In this document: one piece after another, positions 16,388-25,111 of the stretch
Position numbering within the stretch: position 1 is the first letter of the stretch
How the letters are laid out: every line of letters starts with the position of its first letter
NCBI RefSeq assembly: GCF_016907895.1
Contig: NZ_JAFBCV010000001.1
Location: forward strand, 372,001 to 436,000
Direction: 5' to 3'
Length of the DNA: 64,000 bases
Source: Shouchella xiaoxiensis
Lineage (GTDB): Bacteria > Bacillota > Bacilli > Bacillales > Bacillaceae_D
Translations under genes and position numbers: made by a program
Notes under the pieces: generated by a model
The model's input: only the letters and a program-made list of their open reading frames with translations
Database searches by the model: none
What the model was told of the DNA's origin: nothing

Positions 16388-17371
16388 ATGAAGCCAAAAA
16401 TTAGCGATGTTGCCAAAGCGGCGGGTGTGTCGCCAACGACCGTTTCTAGAGTTTTAAATGATAGGGGCTACATAAGCGAGGAAACACGAACAAATGTCTA
16501 TCAGGCGATGGAAAAACTAAATTACTTGCCCAATGACTTAGCAAGATCGCTCTTCAGCAAGCGTTCCAACCTGATTGGCCTAATTGTGCCAACGACCTCC
16601 AACCCGTTTTACGGTGAGCTGACAGCGAGAATTGAACACCACTGTGCCGAAGCAGGGTTGAAAATTTTGCTGTGCAACAGCTTGTATAACGTGGAGAAGG
16701 AAGAGAAGTATTGGGAGATGCTGCGGCGCAATCAAGTTGACGGTGTCATCGTCTGTACATACAATCGTGGTCTAATTGATTATGATACGCACCATCTGCC
16801 AACCGTTGCGTTTGACCACTATCTCTCTAGCAACATTCCTGTTGTTTCCTCTGATAATTTCAAGGGTGGCGAACTTGCAACAAGGCATTTAATAGCAGAA
16901 GGCTGTAAAACCATTGTCCATATTAACGGACCAGGTAATCTAGAAACACCGGCAAATCTGCGCCGAAATGCTTACGAAACCGTCATGGCAGAAGCAGGTT
17001 TACCAGCCTTCACCTGTGAGATAGAGCCAATTTTAAAGCAAGAATCAACAGCAGTTGCGGTAGCGGCGTTATTTGACGAAAAGCCGGGAATAGACGGCGT
17101 GTTCGCCAGTGATGATAGCATTGCCATGACCGTCATCCGCGAAGCTCGCAAACGAAATAAAACCGTTCCTACCGATGTAAAGGTAGTTGGTTACGATGGA
17201 ACTGAATTTATGACGCTGCTCGCACCGGAGCTCACAACGATTGAGCAGCCAATTGATGCAATGGCGCAAACCGCCGTTGCTACGCTTATCGCTCAAATTG
17301 AGCATCCAACTAAAAGCATTGAGACGGACTTAATTCATGATGTGCGCATGAAGAAAGGGACGAGTGCATAG
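16388..17371 (+). CDS. LacI family repressor of the fructan locus
   Basis: I use the ATG at 16388 behind ATGAGGTGAACGCA, not the GTG at 16379. 327 residues: LacI helix-turn-helix ISDVAKAAGVSPTTVSRVLN (about 4-23) with the YLPNDLARSLFS hinge helix, then a periplasmic-binding-protein-like sugar domain starting LIGLIVPTTSNPFYG. It is first in a run leading into the ABC transporter and two GH32 genes, and two identical palindromic sites (AACCGGTT) overlap the promoter after it. It most likely represses the fructan genes until a fructo-oligosaccharide or fructose derivative binds. Confidence 0.9.
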   Translation: MKPKISDVAKAAGVSPTTVSRVLNDRGYISEETRTNVYQAMEKLNYLPNDLARSLFSKRSNLIGLIVPTTSNPFYGELTARIEHHCAEAGLKILLCNSLYNVEKEEKYWEMLRRNQVDGVIVCTYNRGLIDYDTHHLPTVAFDHYLSSNIPVVSSDNFKGGELATRHLIAEGCKTIVHINGPGNLETPANLRRNAYETVMAEAGLPAFTCEIEPILKQESTAVAVAALFDEKPGIDGVFASDDSIAMTVIREARKRNKTVPTDVKVVGYDGTEFMTLLAPELTTIEQPIDAMAQTAVATLIAQIEHPTKSIETDLIHDVRMKKGTSA

Positions 17372-17374
17372 GTG

Positions 17375-17411
17375 AAAAAGATCTTTGGCTGTTTGCCGAG
17401 ATCTTTTTTTT
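17375..17411 (+). terminator. Terminator after lacI-type gene
   Basis: AAAAAGATCT pairs with AGATCTTTTT (17375-17384, 17399-17408) with an inner GGC/GCC stem, followed by T-run. It separates the repressor from the structural genes. Confidence 0.85.
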
Positions 17412-17427
17412 GTTATGAAATTTTCTG

Positions 17428-17484
17428 CAACCGGTTGACATATGAAACCGGTTGACATAAAATCAATCATGAAAACGCTTTACA
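17428..17484 (+). promoter_or_regulatory. Fructan operon promoter, twin LacI operators and cre-like site
   Basis: -35 TTGACA (17435-17440) and -10 TAAAAT (17458-17463) are 17 bp apart. A perfect palindrome CAACCGGTTG (17428-17437) overlaps the -35 and a second AACCGGTT (17446-17453) fills the spacer; their centres are 17 bp apart. Just downstream TGAAAACGCTTTACA (17470-17484) resembles a CcpA cre site, with one extra base in the right half. Confidence 0.78.
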
Positions 17485-17508
17485 TATTGCTGTGAAGGTG
17501 GGTATGCG

Positions 17509-18474
17509 GTGGCGACAATTGAACAACACACAAGAAAGGGTCCGGCATTAAAGACAGGAAGAGGAAGAAAACGCAAGTGGGGTACGCAGTTGGCACGAAG
17601 CTGGCAGCTATACGTTTTGTTGGCTCCAACGCTGCTTTATTTTCTTATTTTTAAATATTATCCGATGTACGGTTTGCAAATTGCCTTTCGTGATTATTTA
17701 CCGGGTCTCGGTATTTGGGGTAGTGAATGGGTTGGTTGGCATCACTTTGTACGTTTTTTTCAGTCGTATCAATTCTGGGAGATCATGGAGAACACGCTAG
17801 TATTAAGCATTTATGAGCTGGCGGTAGGCTTCCCGCTGCCAATTGTGCTTGCGCTTATGTTGAATATGCTTATCAGTCACAAGTATAAGCGGTTTATTCA
17901 AACCGTTGTCTATGCACCACACTTTATTTCGGTCGTCGTTATGGTCGGTATATTGTTTGTCTTTCTCTCGCCGTCAAGTGGCTTGATTAATCACTTCATT
18001 GTTTTATTTGGGGGAAGTCCAATCAACTTTATGGCAAGTCCTGAGTGGTTTAAAACGCTTTACGTCTTCTCTGGCGTCTGGCAAGGTACCGGCTTTGCGG
18101 CAATTATCTATCTGGCTGCGTTAGCCGGGGTTGATCCGTCCTTGCATGAAGCGGCCGTTATGGACGGGGCGAGCAAGTTTAAGCGCGTGCTTCATATTGA
18201 CATCCCAGCAATTTTACCTGTGTCGGTCATCATGCTCATTCTCGCGCTTGGAAACTTGATGAATATGGGCTTTGAAAAGGCCTTACTTATGCAGACACCG
18301 CTGAATAAAGAGTCGTCAAACATTATTGCGACGTACGTGTACGAAGTTGGTATTCAGCAAGCGCAGTATAGCTTCGGAACGGCAGTCGGCTTATTTAACT
18401 CGATCATCAATTTAATCTTACTCGTAACCGTTAATCAAATTGCTCGGAGAGTATCCGACAACAGTCTCTGGTAA
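17509..18474 (+). CDS. ABC sugar transporter permease, LplB family
   Basis: GTG start at 17509 behind GAAGGTGGGTATGCG. 321 residues, six membrane helices after a basic cytoplasmic N-terminus (RKRKWG). LplB features: YPMYGLQIAFRDY near the first helix and the EAA loop LHEAAVMDGASKFKRVLHIDIP (about 205-226) that docks the ATPase. It forms the importer channel with the next permease. No ATPase gene is present; a shared MsmX-type ATPase is expected. First gene of the fructan operon. Confidence 0.9.
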   Translation: MATIEQHTRKGPALKTGRGRKRKWGTQLARSWQLYVLLAPTLLYFLIFKYYPMYGLQIAFRDYLPGLGIWGSEWVGWHHFVRFFQSYQFWEIMENTLVLSIYELAVGFPLPIVLALMLNMLISHKYKRFIQTVVYAPHFISVVVMVGILFVFLSPSSGLINHFIVLFGGSPINFMASPEWFKTLYVFSGVWQGTGFAAIIYLAALAGVDPSLHEAAVMDGASKFKRVLHIDIPAILPVSVIMLILALGNLMNMGFEKALLMQTPLNKESSNIIATYVYEVGIQQAQYSFGTAVGLFNSIINLILLVTVNQIARRVSDNSLW

Positions 18475-18490
18475 AGGAGGTTTATCAATC

Positions 18491-19381
18491 GTGAATCAAA
18501 TCAAACGAACAAAAGGTGATAAAGCCTTTGATGCGGTTAATCTATTCTTTTTAACGCTTGGTTGTTTAATCGTGCTGTATCCGCTTTACTTTATCGTCAT
18601 TGCGTCGATTAGTGACCCGAACCGAATTTTTGCAGGAGACGTGTTGTTTCTGCCAAAAGGCGTAACCTTTGATGGTTACGGGCGAATTTTTTCCGATCCG
18701 GGCATTTGGAACGGATTCAAAAATACGTTTATTTATTCCTCGCTTGGGACAGCGATAAGCGTCACGCTGACGGTTACAGCCGGGTACGCGCTCTCGCGCA
18801 AAGATTTAGCAGGACGTCATCTCATTATGGCTTTTCTGCTCATTACGCTGTTCTTCCACGGTGGCATGATTCCAACTTATTTAGTTGTTCGTGATCTTGG
18901 CATGGTTAACACGATTTGGGCGATGGTTATTCCAAATGCGGTTGGCTTGTGGAACGTTATTATCTGTCGGACTTTTTTTCAGACGTCGATTCCAAAAGAC
19001 ATGCTTGAAGCAGCTCAGATTGACGGTTGTAACGACTTTCGCTTCTTTTCAAAGATTGTTGTGCCGTTGTCAAAGCCAATTATTGCGGTGATGGTGCTGT
19101 TTCATGTGGTAACTCATTGGAACTCCTTTTTTGACGCGTTAATTTACTTAAACAATGACTCCTTGTACCCACTACAGCTGATTTTACGAAACTTGTTAAT
19201 TCAGAGTGAAGTGTCGAGCCAGATGATTGGCGATGTGGAGTCTAGCCAAGCACAGCTTGCCGTGGCGGAACAAATCAAGTATGGGGTTATCATTGTTTCC
19301 TCAATTCCGCTGCTAATCTTATATCCGTTTTTGCAGAAGTACTTTGTGAAAGGCGTCATGATTGGTTCGATCAAAGGATAA
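18491..19381 (+). CDS. ABC sugar transporter permease, LplC/YtcP family
   Basis: I choose the GTG at 18491 because AAAGGAGG lies just upstream; the longer frame to 18440 overlaps the previous gene. 296 residues, six membrane helices. Typical CUT1 second-permease motifs: NTFIYSSLGTAISV, FFHGGMIPTYLVVRDLGM, EAA loop MLEAAQIDGCNDFRFFSKIVVPL, and the C-terminal FVKGVMIGSIKG. Partner of the LplB protein upstream. Confidence 0.9.
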   Translation: MNQIKRTKGDKAFDAVNLFFLTLGCLIVLYPLYFIVIASISDPNRIFAGDVLFLPKGVTFDGYGRIFSDPGIWNGFKNTFIYSSLGTAISVTLTVTAGYALSRKDLAGRHLIMAFLLITLFFHGGMIPTYLVVRDLGMVNTIWAMVIPNAVGLWNVIICRTFFQTSIPKDMLEAAQIDGCNDFRFFSKIVVPLSKPIIAVMVLFHVVTHWNSFFDALIYLNNDSLYPLQLILRNLLIQSEVSSQMIGDVESSQAQLAVAEQIKYGVIIVSSIPLLILYPFLQKYFVKGVMIGSIKG

Positions 19382-19400
19382 AAACAAGGGGGAAGCAAAG

Positions 19401-21011
19401 ATGAAAAGACGAATTGGAACAGTGCTTGTTGCGGTAGTAGCATTAGTGGGGTGCAGTGATTCAGGCGCAGGCGGCAATGAGAATAGCAATGCTGAGCGCG
19501 TTGATTTTAATGCGGAAGGGTTGCCGCTCGTAAACGACGATGTAGATGTATCGCTTACGTTTGTTTCGCCGAAATCATCGCTTGCACCGGATTTTGATGA
19601 AATGGTCATTTTTGAACGGTTGGAAGAAGAAACGAATGTCTCGATTAACTGGAACAACATTCCTGGAGATGGTTACGTGGAGCGCCGCAATTTAATGCTT
19701 GCTGGAAACGATTTGCCTGATGCGTTTTACAATGCTGGCTTGAGTGACTATGACCTTGTCCGCTACGGACGGGATGGGGCAATCATTCCACTGGAAGGGT
19801 TAATTGAAGAGCATGCGCCAAATTTGCAGCGTATTTTAGAAGAACGACCAGAGCTGCTGGCGGTACTCACGGCACCAGACGGACATATTTACTCATTGCC
19901 ACGGGTGGAAGAAATGGGGCTTGTCCCATTCGCCAATTTCACCGCGATTAATCAGGCATGGCTTGACGAAGTGGGGTTAGATCACCCTGATACGCTTGAT
20001 GAGCTAAAAGAAGCGCTGATTGCCTTTCAAGCTGCCGATGTTAATGGAAGCGGCTCCCCTGATGAAGTGTTGAGCTTAACGCCAAACGATGGTTTTCAAG
20101 GTTATTTTGGGGACCTCTTTGCTGCATTTGGGCTACCGGATAACCCGAATAAATTTGTTGTAAGAGACAGCGAAGTCATCTTCACTGCCGTTGAAGACGA
20201 GTACAAAGAGGCAATTGCTTATTTTCATGAATGGTTCGCAGAAGGCTTAATTGATGCAGAGGCATTTACTCATGACACGGGTCAGTTTTTAGCGAAGGGC
20301 AAGCAAGACCCGAATCCATTAGGGGCATTTATTTTCTGGGAAATTGAATCGGTTGTTGGTCAAGACCGCGCAGATGATTACGCGCTGCTCGGACCGCTTG
20401 AAGGTCCAAACGGACATCGGATGTACGGACGGTCAAATCATCAGGAGCACCACCGCAGTGCGTTTGTCATTACATCGGCGAATGAAAATCCTGAACTGAC
20501 GATGCGTTGGGTTGATCAGCTCTATGATCCGAAATTGTCTGCTCAAATTAATTGGGGACCGATTGGTGATATCTACGAAGAAGATGAAAACGGGATGCTC
20601 GTAAACGTCGAACTTCCTGAAGGAACGACGATGGGGGAGTTCCGCGAACGCGTCGCACCAATGGGACCATCGGTTGTACTTGAAGAGCATTTTGGTACGG
20701 TTGTGGACATGGAGCCTCGGGCCAAGCAGCGATTAGAAGACATTGAAACCTATTATGCCGACTACATTTGGAAAGAAAATTACCCGAATGTGTTTATGAC
20801 CGAAGAAGAGCTTGATCGCTTAAACTACATTGAAACGGACATTATGGATTTAGTAAACCGAAACTACGCTCGCTGGTTAATGAATGGCGGAGTCGAGGAC
20901 GAGTGGGATGGTTACGTTGATCAGCTTAATGAAATGGGGCTTGATGAAGTAATGGAAATTCGTCAAGGTGCCTATGATCGCTTCCACCAACAAGTAAGCG
21001 AGGCAGAATGA
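19401..21011 (+). CDS. Sugar-binding lipoprotein of the fructan ABC transporter
   Basis: ATG at 19401 behind GGGGGAAGC. 536 residues, signal peptide with lipobox LVGC (Cys about residue 20) followed by a Ser/Gly/Asn linker. The mature part is a type of large solute-binding protein (LipO/YtcQ-like, about 500 residues): LPDAFYNAGLSDYDLVRYG, then MRWVDQLYDPKLSAQINWG. Strongly acidic, as expected for an exported protein of an alkaliphile. Should capture fructo-oligosaccharides for the two permeases; substrate inferred from the two GH32 genes directly after. Confidence 0.9.
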   Translation: MKRRIGTVLVAVVALVGCSDSGAGGNENSNAERVDFNAEGLPLVNDDVDVSLTFVSPKSSLAPDFDEMVIFERLEEETNVSINWNNIPGDGYVERRNLMLAGNDLPDAFYNAGLSDYDLVRYGRDGAIIPLEGLIEEHAPNLQRILEERPELLAVLTAPDGHIYSLPRVEEMGLVPFANFTAINQAWLDEVGLDHPDTLDELKEALIAFQAADVNGSGSPDEVLSLTPNDGFQGYFGDLFAAFGLPDNPNKFVVRDSEVIFTAVEDEYKEAIAYFHEWFAEGLIDAEAFTHDTGQFLAKGKQDPNPLGAFIFWEIESVVGQDRADDYALLGPLEGPNGHRMYGRSNHQEHHRSAFVITSANENPELTMRWVDQLYDPKLSAQINWGPIGDIYEEDENGMLVNVELPEGTTMGEFRERVAPMGPSVVLEEHFGTVVDMEPRAKQRLEDIETYYADYIWKENYPNVFMTEEELDRLNYIETDIMDLVNRNYARWLMNGGVEDEWDGYVDQLNEMGLDEVMEIRQGAYDRFHQQVSEAE

Positions 21012-21025
21012 CAGGAGGCTTGCTG

Positions 21026-22852
21026 ATGTGGAAAAAAGCATGTAGCCTTGTTGGCATTGCGCTGTTACTTGGATGTCAGACAGCATCGGAAGGAGAGAAA
21101 CAAATGCAAAAAGAGTTCGCATTAAGCGAGGACCCGAATTACTACACAGAACAGTACCGTCCTCAGTTTCACTTTTCTACACCAGTTGGCAATTTAGCGG
21201 ATCCAAATGGGCTTGTTTATTACGAAGGAGAATACCACTTATTTCATCAAAAAAACGGAACGTGGGCTCATGCGGTCAGTCCTGATTTGTTGCACTGGGA
21301 GCACTTACCGATTGCCCTGGAACATGACGAGCTTGGGCAGGCTTTATCCGGTAGCGTCGTCGTTGATGAAGACGATACATCAGGCTTGTTTAATGGAGAA
21401 GCAGGACTTGTTGCGATTTATACAAATACTGAAGGTGGAGAAGCTCAATCAATCGCCTACAGCAGCGACAATGGTCGCTCGTGGCAACGGTATGAACACA
21501 ACCCTGTTATTGAAAACCCTGGCATAAAAGATTTCCGCGATCCGAAAGTCTTTTGGCATGACGAAAGCAGCCAGTGGGTTATGGTTGTTTCTACCGATAA
21601 GTCAGTGACGTTCTATCAATCGGATAATTTAATTGATTGGACCTATGCGAGTCGTTTCGGGGATGGGCAAGGGTCTCATGTGGCTGTATGGGAATGTCCT
21701 GATTTATTTCGCTTGCCTGTTGATGGGGACGCTGATAATAAAAAATGGGTTTTGCACGTTAGCGTTGGCGATAACGATGAAACAAACGGCTCTACTGCCC
21801 AGTATTTTATTGGAGAATTTGACGGGACCACGTTCGTCAATGAAAACGATCCAGATGATGTCTTGATTACCGACTACGGCCAGGATTTTTATGCAGCGCA
21901 AAGCTTTTCCAATGTAACCGACCGTGTTGTTTGGCTTGGCTGGATGGCGAACTGGCGCTACCCGTATCAATCGCCGACCGAGCCGTGGATGGGCTCACTG
22001 TCGATTCCAAGAGAACTGGCGCTGAGAACGAATCAAGGAGGAACGGTTCAGCTCGTTCAAACTCCGATTCCTGAACTAGAACAGCTGAGTAAACAGACCG
22101 ACACATTCGAGTCTTTCAAAGTAGACAGCGATGTCCATACGCTTCCGTTTACCGGCACAAACTACATTTTGAACGCGACCGTCTCTTGGGACCAATTAAC
22201 CGAGTTCGGTTTGCGCCTGCGCCACGGTGACGGCGTCGAAAGCTTAGTTGGCTTCGATGCGGCATACAACAAGGTCTTTCTTGACCGGACAAACGCAGGA
22301 TTGGCATCGATTATTGATCGGAATGGCGAGAATTTCCCATTCGGACAGCGCTATGAATCGGAGTATGACGCAGGTCGGGGTGAGATGATGCTCACTGCTG
22401 TGGTTGATGAGTCATCGATTGAGCTCTTCATTAATGACGGTGAGCTCGTTTTTACATCGCTTATCTACACCGATCCAACGAATGACGGGATTGAATGGTA
22501 CGCAGAAGGCGGTGAAATTCATGTGAAAGATTTGGAAATCACTCATTTAGCCAATACATGGCGTGTACAAACAGAGCCGGGTACTTTCGAACGTCTTGTC
22601 ACAAACGTTGAGCAAGCTCGCTTGCCTGTTGGTGAAACAATGGAATTGCGTGCGCAACACAAGCCTGACTACGAAGATGCCAGTGGGGAATCACTTAGTT
22701 GGGACAGCGACAACACAGACATTGTTCAGTTGAAAAAAGAAGCAGGCAATGTTATCGAGATTGAAGCCATCAGTGAAGGGGCCGCAACGATTACAGTCAC
22801 AAACGAGGCACAGGGCTTAACGAAAGACATTCGCATTTACACAACGAAGTAG
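21026..22852 (+). CDS. Surface GH32 fructan hydrolase (levanase-like lipoprotein)
   Basis: Start at ATG 21026 behind ACAGGAGG. 608 residues with lipobox LLGC (Cys17). GH32 five-bladed propeller with nucleophile Asp59 in LADPNG, transition-state motif FRDPK (Arg171-Asp172) and acid/base Glu223 in WECPDLF, followed by the GH32 beta-sandwich and a C-terminal Big-2-like domain (about 540-608). Overall order and many segments resemble B. subtilis levanase SacC. Two oddities: the usual WMNDPNG is NLADPNG, so the conserved Asn before the nucleophile is Ala, and the loop HHPYxxxWGPMHWGHA is about eight residues shorter. Probably cuts levan or inulin at the cell surface; linkage and mode are inference. 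Confidence 0.88.
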   Translation: MWKKACSLVGIALLLGCQTASEGEKQMQKEFALSEDPNYYTEQYRPQFHFSTPVGNLADPNGLVYYEGEYHLFHQKNGTWAHAVSPDLLHWEHLPIALEHDELGQALSGSVVVDEDDTSGLFNGEAGLVAIYTNTEGGEAQSIAYSSDNGRSWQRYEHNPVIENPGIKDFRDPKVFWHDESSQWVMVVSTDKSVTFYQSDNLIDWTYASRFGDGQGSHVAVWECPDLFRLPVDGDADNKKWVLHVSVGDNDETNGSTAQYFIGEFDGTTFVNENDPDDVLITDYGQDFYAAQSFSNVTDRVVWLGWMANWRYPYQSPTEPWMGSLSIPRELALRTNQGGTVQLVQTPIPELEQLSKQTDTFESFKVDSDVHTLPFTGTNYILNATVSWDQLTEFGLRLRHGDGVESLVGFDAAYNKVFLDRTNAGLASIIDRNGENFPFGQRYESEYDAGRGEMMLTAVVDESSIELFINDGELVFTSLIYTDPTNDGIEWYAEGGEIHVKDLEITHLANTWRVQTEPGTFERLVTNVEQARLPVGETMELRAQHKPDYEDASGESLSWDSDNTDIVQLKKEAGNVIEIEAISEGAATITVTNEAQGLTKDIRIYTTK

Positions 22853-22865
22853 GAGGACATCTTAA

Positions 22866-24359
22866 GTGGAACATGTAACGGAAAAGCAGGATCATCAGAC
22901 CCGAGTCAAACAAGCAACGGAAGCCGGTAAGGCCAAACAAAATCCGGATGCGGCCTTCCGTCTAGGTTATCATCTAATGGCCCCATCAGGCTGGATCAAT
23001 GACCCGAACGGTCTCGTCTTTTACAAGGAACAGTATCATGTGTTTTACCAGCACCATCCTTATGATGAAACATGGGGACCGATGCACTGGGGGCATGCGG
23101 TAAGTGATGATCTGGTTCACTGGCGTCATCTGCCTGTTGCTCTTGCACCAGGCGATGCGTTTGATCAAAGCGGTTGTTTCTCAGGTAGTGCCGTAGATGA
23201 TGATGGCGTACTGACGCTCATTTATACAGGACATAATGTAGTCAATCAAGAAACCGATGAGCTGTATCAAAATCAAAACATTGCGCGTAGCGTTGACGGA
23301 GTTACATTTGAGAAGTCTGAAGCAAACCCCGTTATTCCCGCTCAGCCAGTCGGGATGCAGCGTGATTTCCGTGACCCAAAGGTATGGAAGGAAGACGGCA
23401 GCTGGAAAATGGTCGTCGGCTCAACTGAAGCAGGAAAGGGGCAGGTATTGCTCTATCAATCAAGCGATCTCGAAAACTGGGAATACCAAGGCATCCTAGC
23501 CAAACATAACGGTGGGAACGAAGGGTATATGTGGGAATGCCCTGATTTCTTTAAGCTTGACGGAAAACACGTTCTGCTCCTCTCACCACAGGGAATCGAA
23601 CCGGAGGGTAATCGCTTTCATAATTTGTATCAAACGGGCTCATTGATCGGTGAGATGCGAGATGGAGAGTTTGTACGCGGTGCATTTACGGAGCTTGATT
23701 ATGGCCATGATTTTTACGCTGTACAGACGTTTCTTGACGGGAAAGGCCGCCGCATCGCGATTGGCTGGATGGACATGTGGGAATCACCGATGCCCTCTCA
23801 ACAAGAAGGCTGGTCTGGCGCACTGACGCTGCCGCGGGAACTGAACCTCTCGCCAGCTGGAAAACTACGAATGAAGCCAGTTGAAGAATTACAGCTTCTA
23901 CGCGTGACAGAAGAACAGCTAAAGCAGAACGAGATTAGCGGCACGTTTTTAATAGATGGGCAAAGCAATCAGCTTGAACTAGAATTTGATATTGATCTAA
24001 CCATTAGTGCTGCGAATATCTTTGGTGTAAACGTCTGCTGTTCTTCGGATGGAAGCGAAAGATCAACGATTCAAATAAATCGAAGCAAGGGGACGATTAC
24101 GCTTGATCGTTCGTACTCCGGTATTGGAGTCAGCGGTGCACGAACAGCACCAATTGAGATTGGGGAGTCCCTGCACGTACGTCTATTCATCGACCGCTCC
24201 TCGATTGAAATCTTTATAAATGAAGGAGAAACGGTGATGACGAGCCGCATTTATCCAAAAGAAAGCAGTACGGGCATCGAGTTTTTTACAGAAGAAGGAA
24301 CGATGAAGCTACGCTCAGCTCACCTCTATCAATTGAAAAACAGTTGGCTAACCGATTAA
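22866..24359 (+). CDS. Cytosolic GH32 beta-fructofuranosidase (SacA-like)
   Basis: GTG start at 22866 behind TAGGAGGACATC. 497 residues, no signal peptide. Canonical GH32 active site: WINDPNG (nucleophile Asp46), FRDPK (Asp170), WECPDFF (acid/base Glu224), and the full QHHPYDETWGPMHWGHA loop; C-terminal beta-sandwich with FIDRSSIEIFINEGE. It fits the sucrose-6-phosphate hydrolase family, but the neighbouring importer is an ABC system and not a PTS, so the real substrates are probably unphosphorylated sucrose and short fructans. Last gene of the operon, with a strong terminator. Confidence 0.92.
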   Translation: MEHVTEKQDHQTRVKQATEAGKAKQNPDAAFRLGYHLMAPSGWINDPNGLVFYKEQYHVFYQHHPYDETWGPMHWGHAVSDDLVHWRHLPVALAPGDAFDQSGCFSGSAVDDDGVLTLIYTGHNVVNQETDELYQNQNIARSVDGVTFEKSEANPVIPAQPVGMQRDFRDPKVWKEDGSWKMVVGSTEAGKGQVLLYQSSDLENWEYQGILAKHNGGNEGYMWECPDFFKLDGKHVLLLSPQGIEPEGNRFHNLYQTGSLIGEMRDGEFVRGAFTELDYGHDFYAVQTFLDGKGRRIAIGWMDMWESPMPSQQEGWSGALTLPRELNLSPAGKLRMKPVEELQLLRVTEEQLKQNEISGTFLIDGQSNQLELEFDIDLTISAANIFGVNVCCSSDGSERSTIQINRSKGTITLDRSYSGIGVSGARTAPIEIGESLHVRLFIDRSSIEIFINEGETVMTSRIYPKESSTGIEFFTEEGTMKLRSAHLYQLKNSWLTD

Positions 24360-24387
24360 GAATCTCCATTGCGGAGGTTCTTTTTTT
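24360..24387 (+). terminator. Terminator of the fructan operon
   Basis: GAATCTCC/GGAGGTTC stem (24360-24367, 24373-24380, one G-T pair) and T7. Confidence 0.9.
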
Positions 24388-24432
24388 GGGCTAGACTAGA
24401 AATATAGTAATTTTTGTAAGGAGGATGATGAG

Positions 24433-25101
24433 ATGTCTAAGCGAAAAACGTTTGTCATCGCTAGCCTATGCTTTCTAATCGGCGCAATTATTGGGCTGGT
24501 TCTCGTTCAAACGAATGATGATGCAGAGGAACAATCTAGCCCAACAGAAATGCTTGAGAGCATTGATTTTGCAAATATGAAAGAGCAGTTCGCACCCTCA
24601 CTTGAACGAGCAAGCGCGTTATATGATGGACAGGAAGTGCCGACATACAGCTCATTTACGTCCGCAGCTGATCTTGAAAAATGGCTCTTTCGCATTGATG
24701 CTCAAGAACAACTTAACGGAGTAACATCCAGCGATGCCGAATTGCTTGAAAAAGCAGAGCAGGCGCTAATGAAACGGGATTTGGAGCTTTACTTTGCAGA
24801 AGAAGAATATGATGTAGATTTTGACAGTGAATCGGTCAGCGAAATGATCGAAACAGAGCTTGAGCAAATACGTCAAGCCGGTCAATATGAAACCGTTATT
24901 GGCGGCGTGTTAGAAGGACTTGGGTTAACCGAAGAAGAGCTTGCCTATGAATGGGACTATGATCACTTTCTAGCAAACTACGCTTGGAGAGAAATGGAGC
25001 CTCAGCTAGCAGACAAATACGCCGACAGTGAGTTGCCATTGCGAGAAGAGTATGAAAGAGAGCTTGAAGAGTTTGCGGAAGCGAGAGGGATTGAGAGTTG
25101 A
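24433..25101 (+). CDS. Membrane-anchored protein with SurA_N-like helical domain
   Basis: 222 residues. One membrane helix (about 7-25) then a very acidic outside domain that is almost all helical. The pattern from about residue 80 (DAELLEKAEQALMKRDLELYFAEEE, then LGLTEEELAYEWDYDHFLANYAWREMEP) resembles the N-terminal chaperone helices of SurA/PrsA-like proteins, but there is no peptidyl-prolyl isomerase domain. AAGGAGGATGATGAG precedes the ATG. A folding helper at the membrane is possible but unproven. Confidence 0.6.
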   Translation: MSKRKTFVIASLCFLIGAIIGLVLVQTNDDAEEQSSPTEMLESIDFANMKEQFAPSLERASALYDGQEVPTYSSFTSAADLEKWLFRIDAQEQLNGVTSSDAELLEKAEQALMKRDLELYFAEEEYDVDFDSESVSEMIETELEQIRQAGQYETVIGGVLEGLGLTEEELAYEWDYDHFLANYAWREMEPQLADKYADSELPLREEYERELEEFAEARGIES

Positions 25102-25111
25102 TAACCAATAA

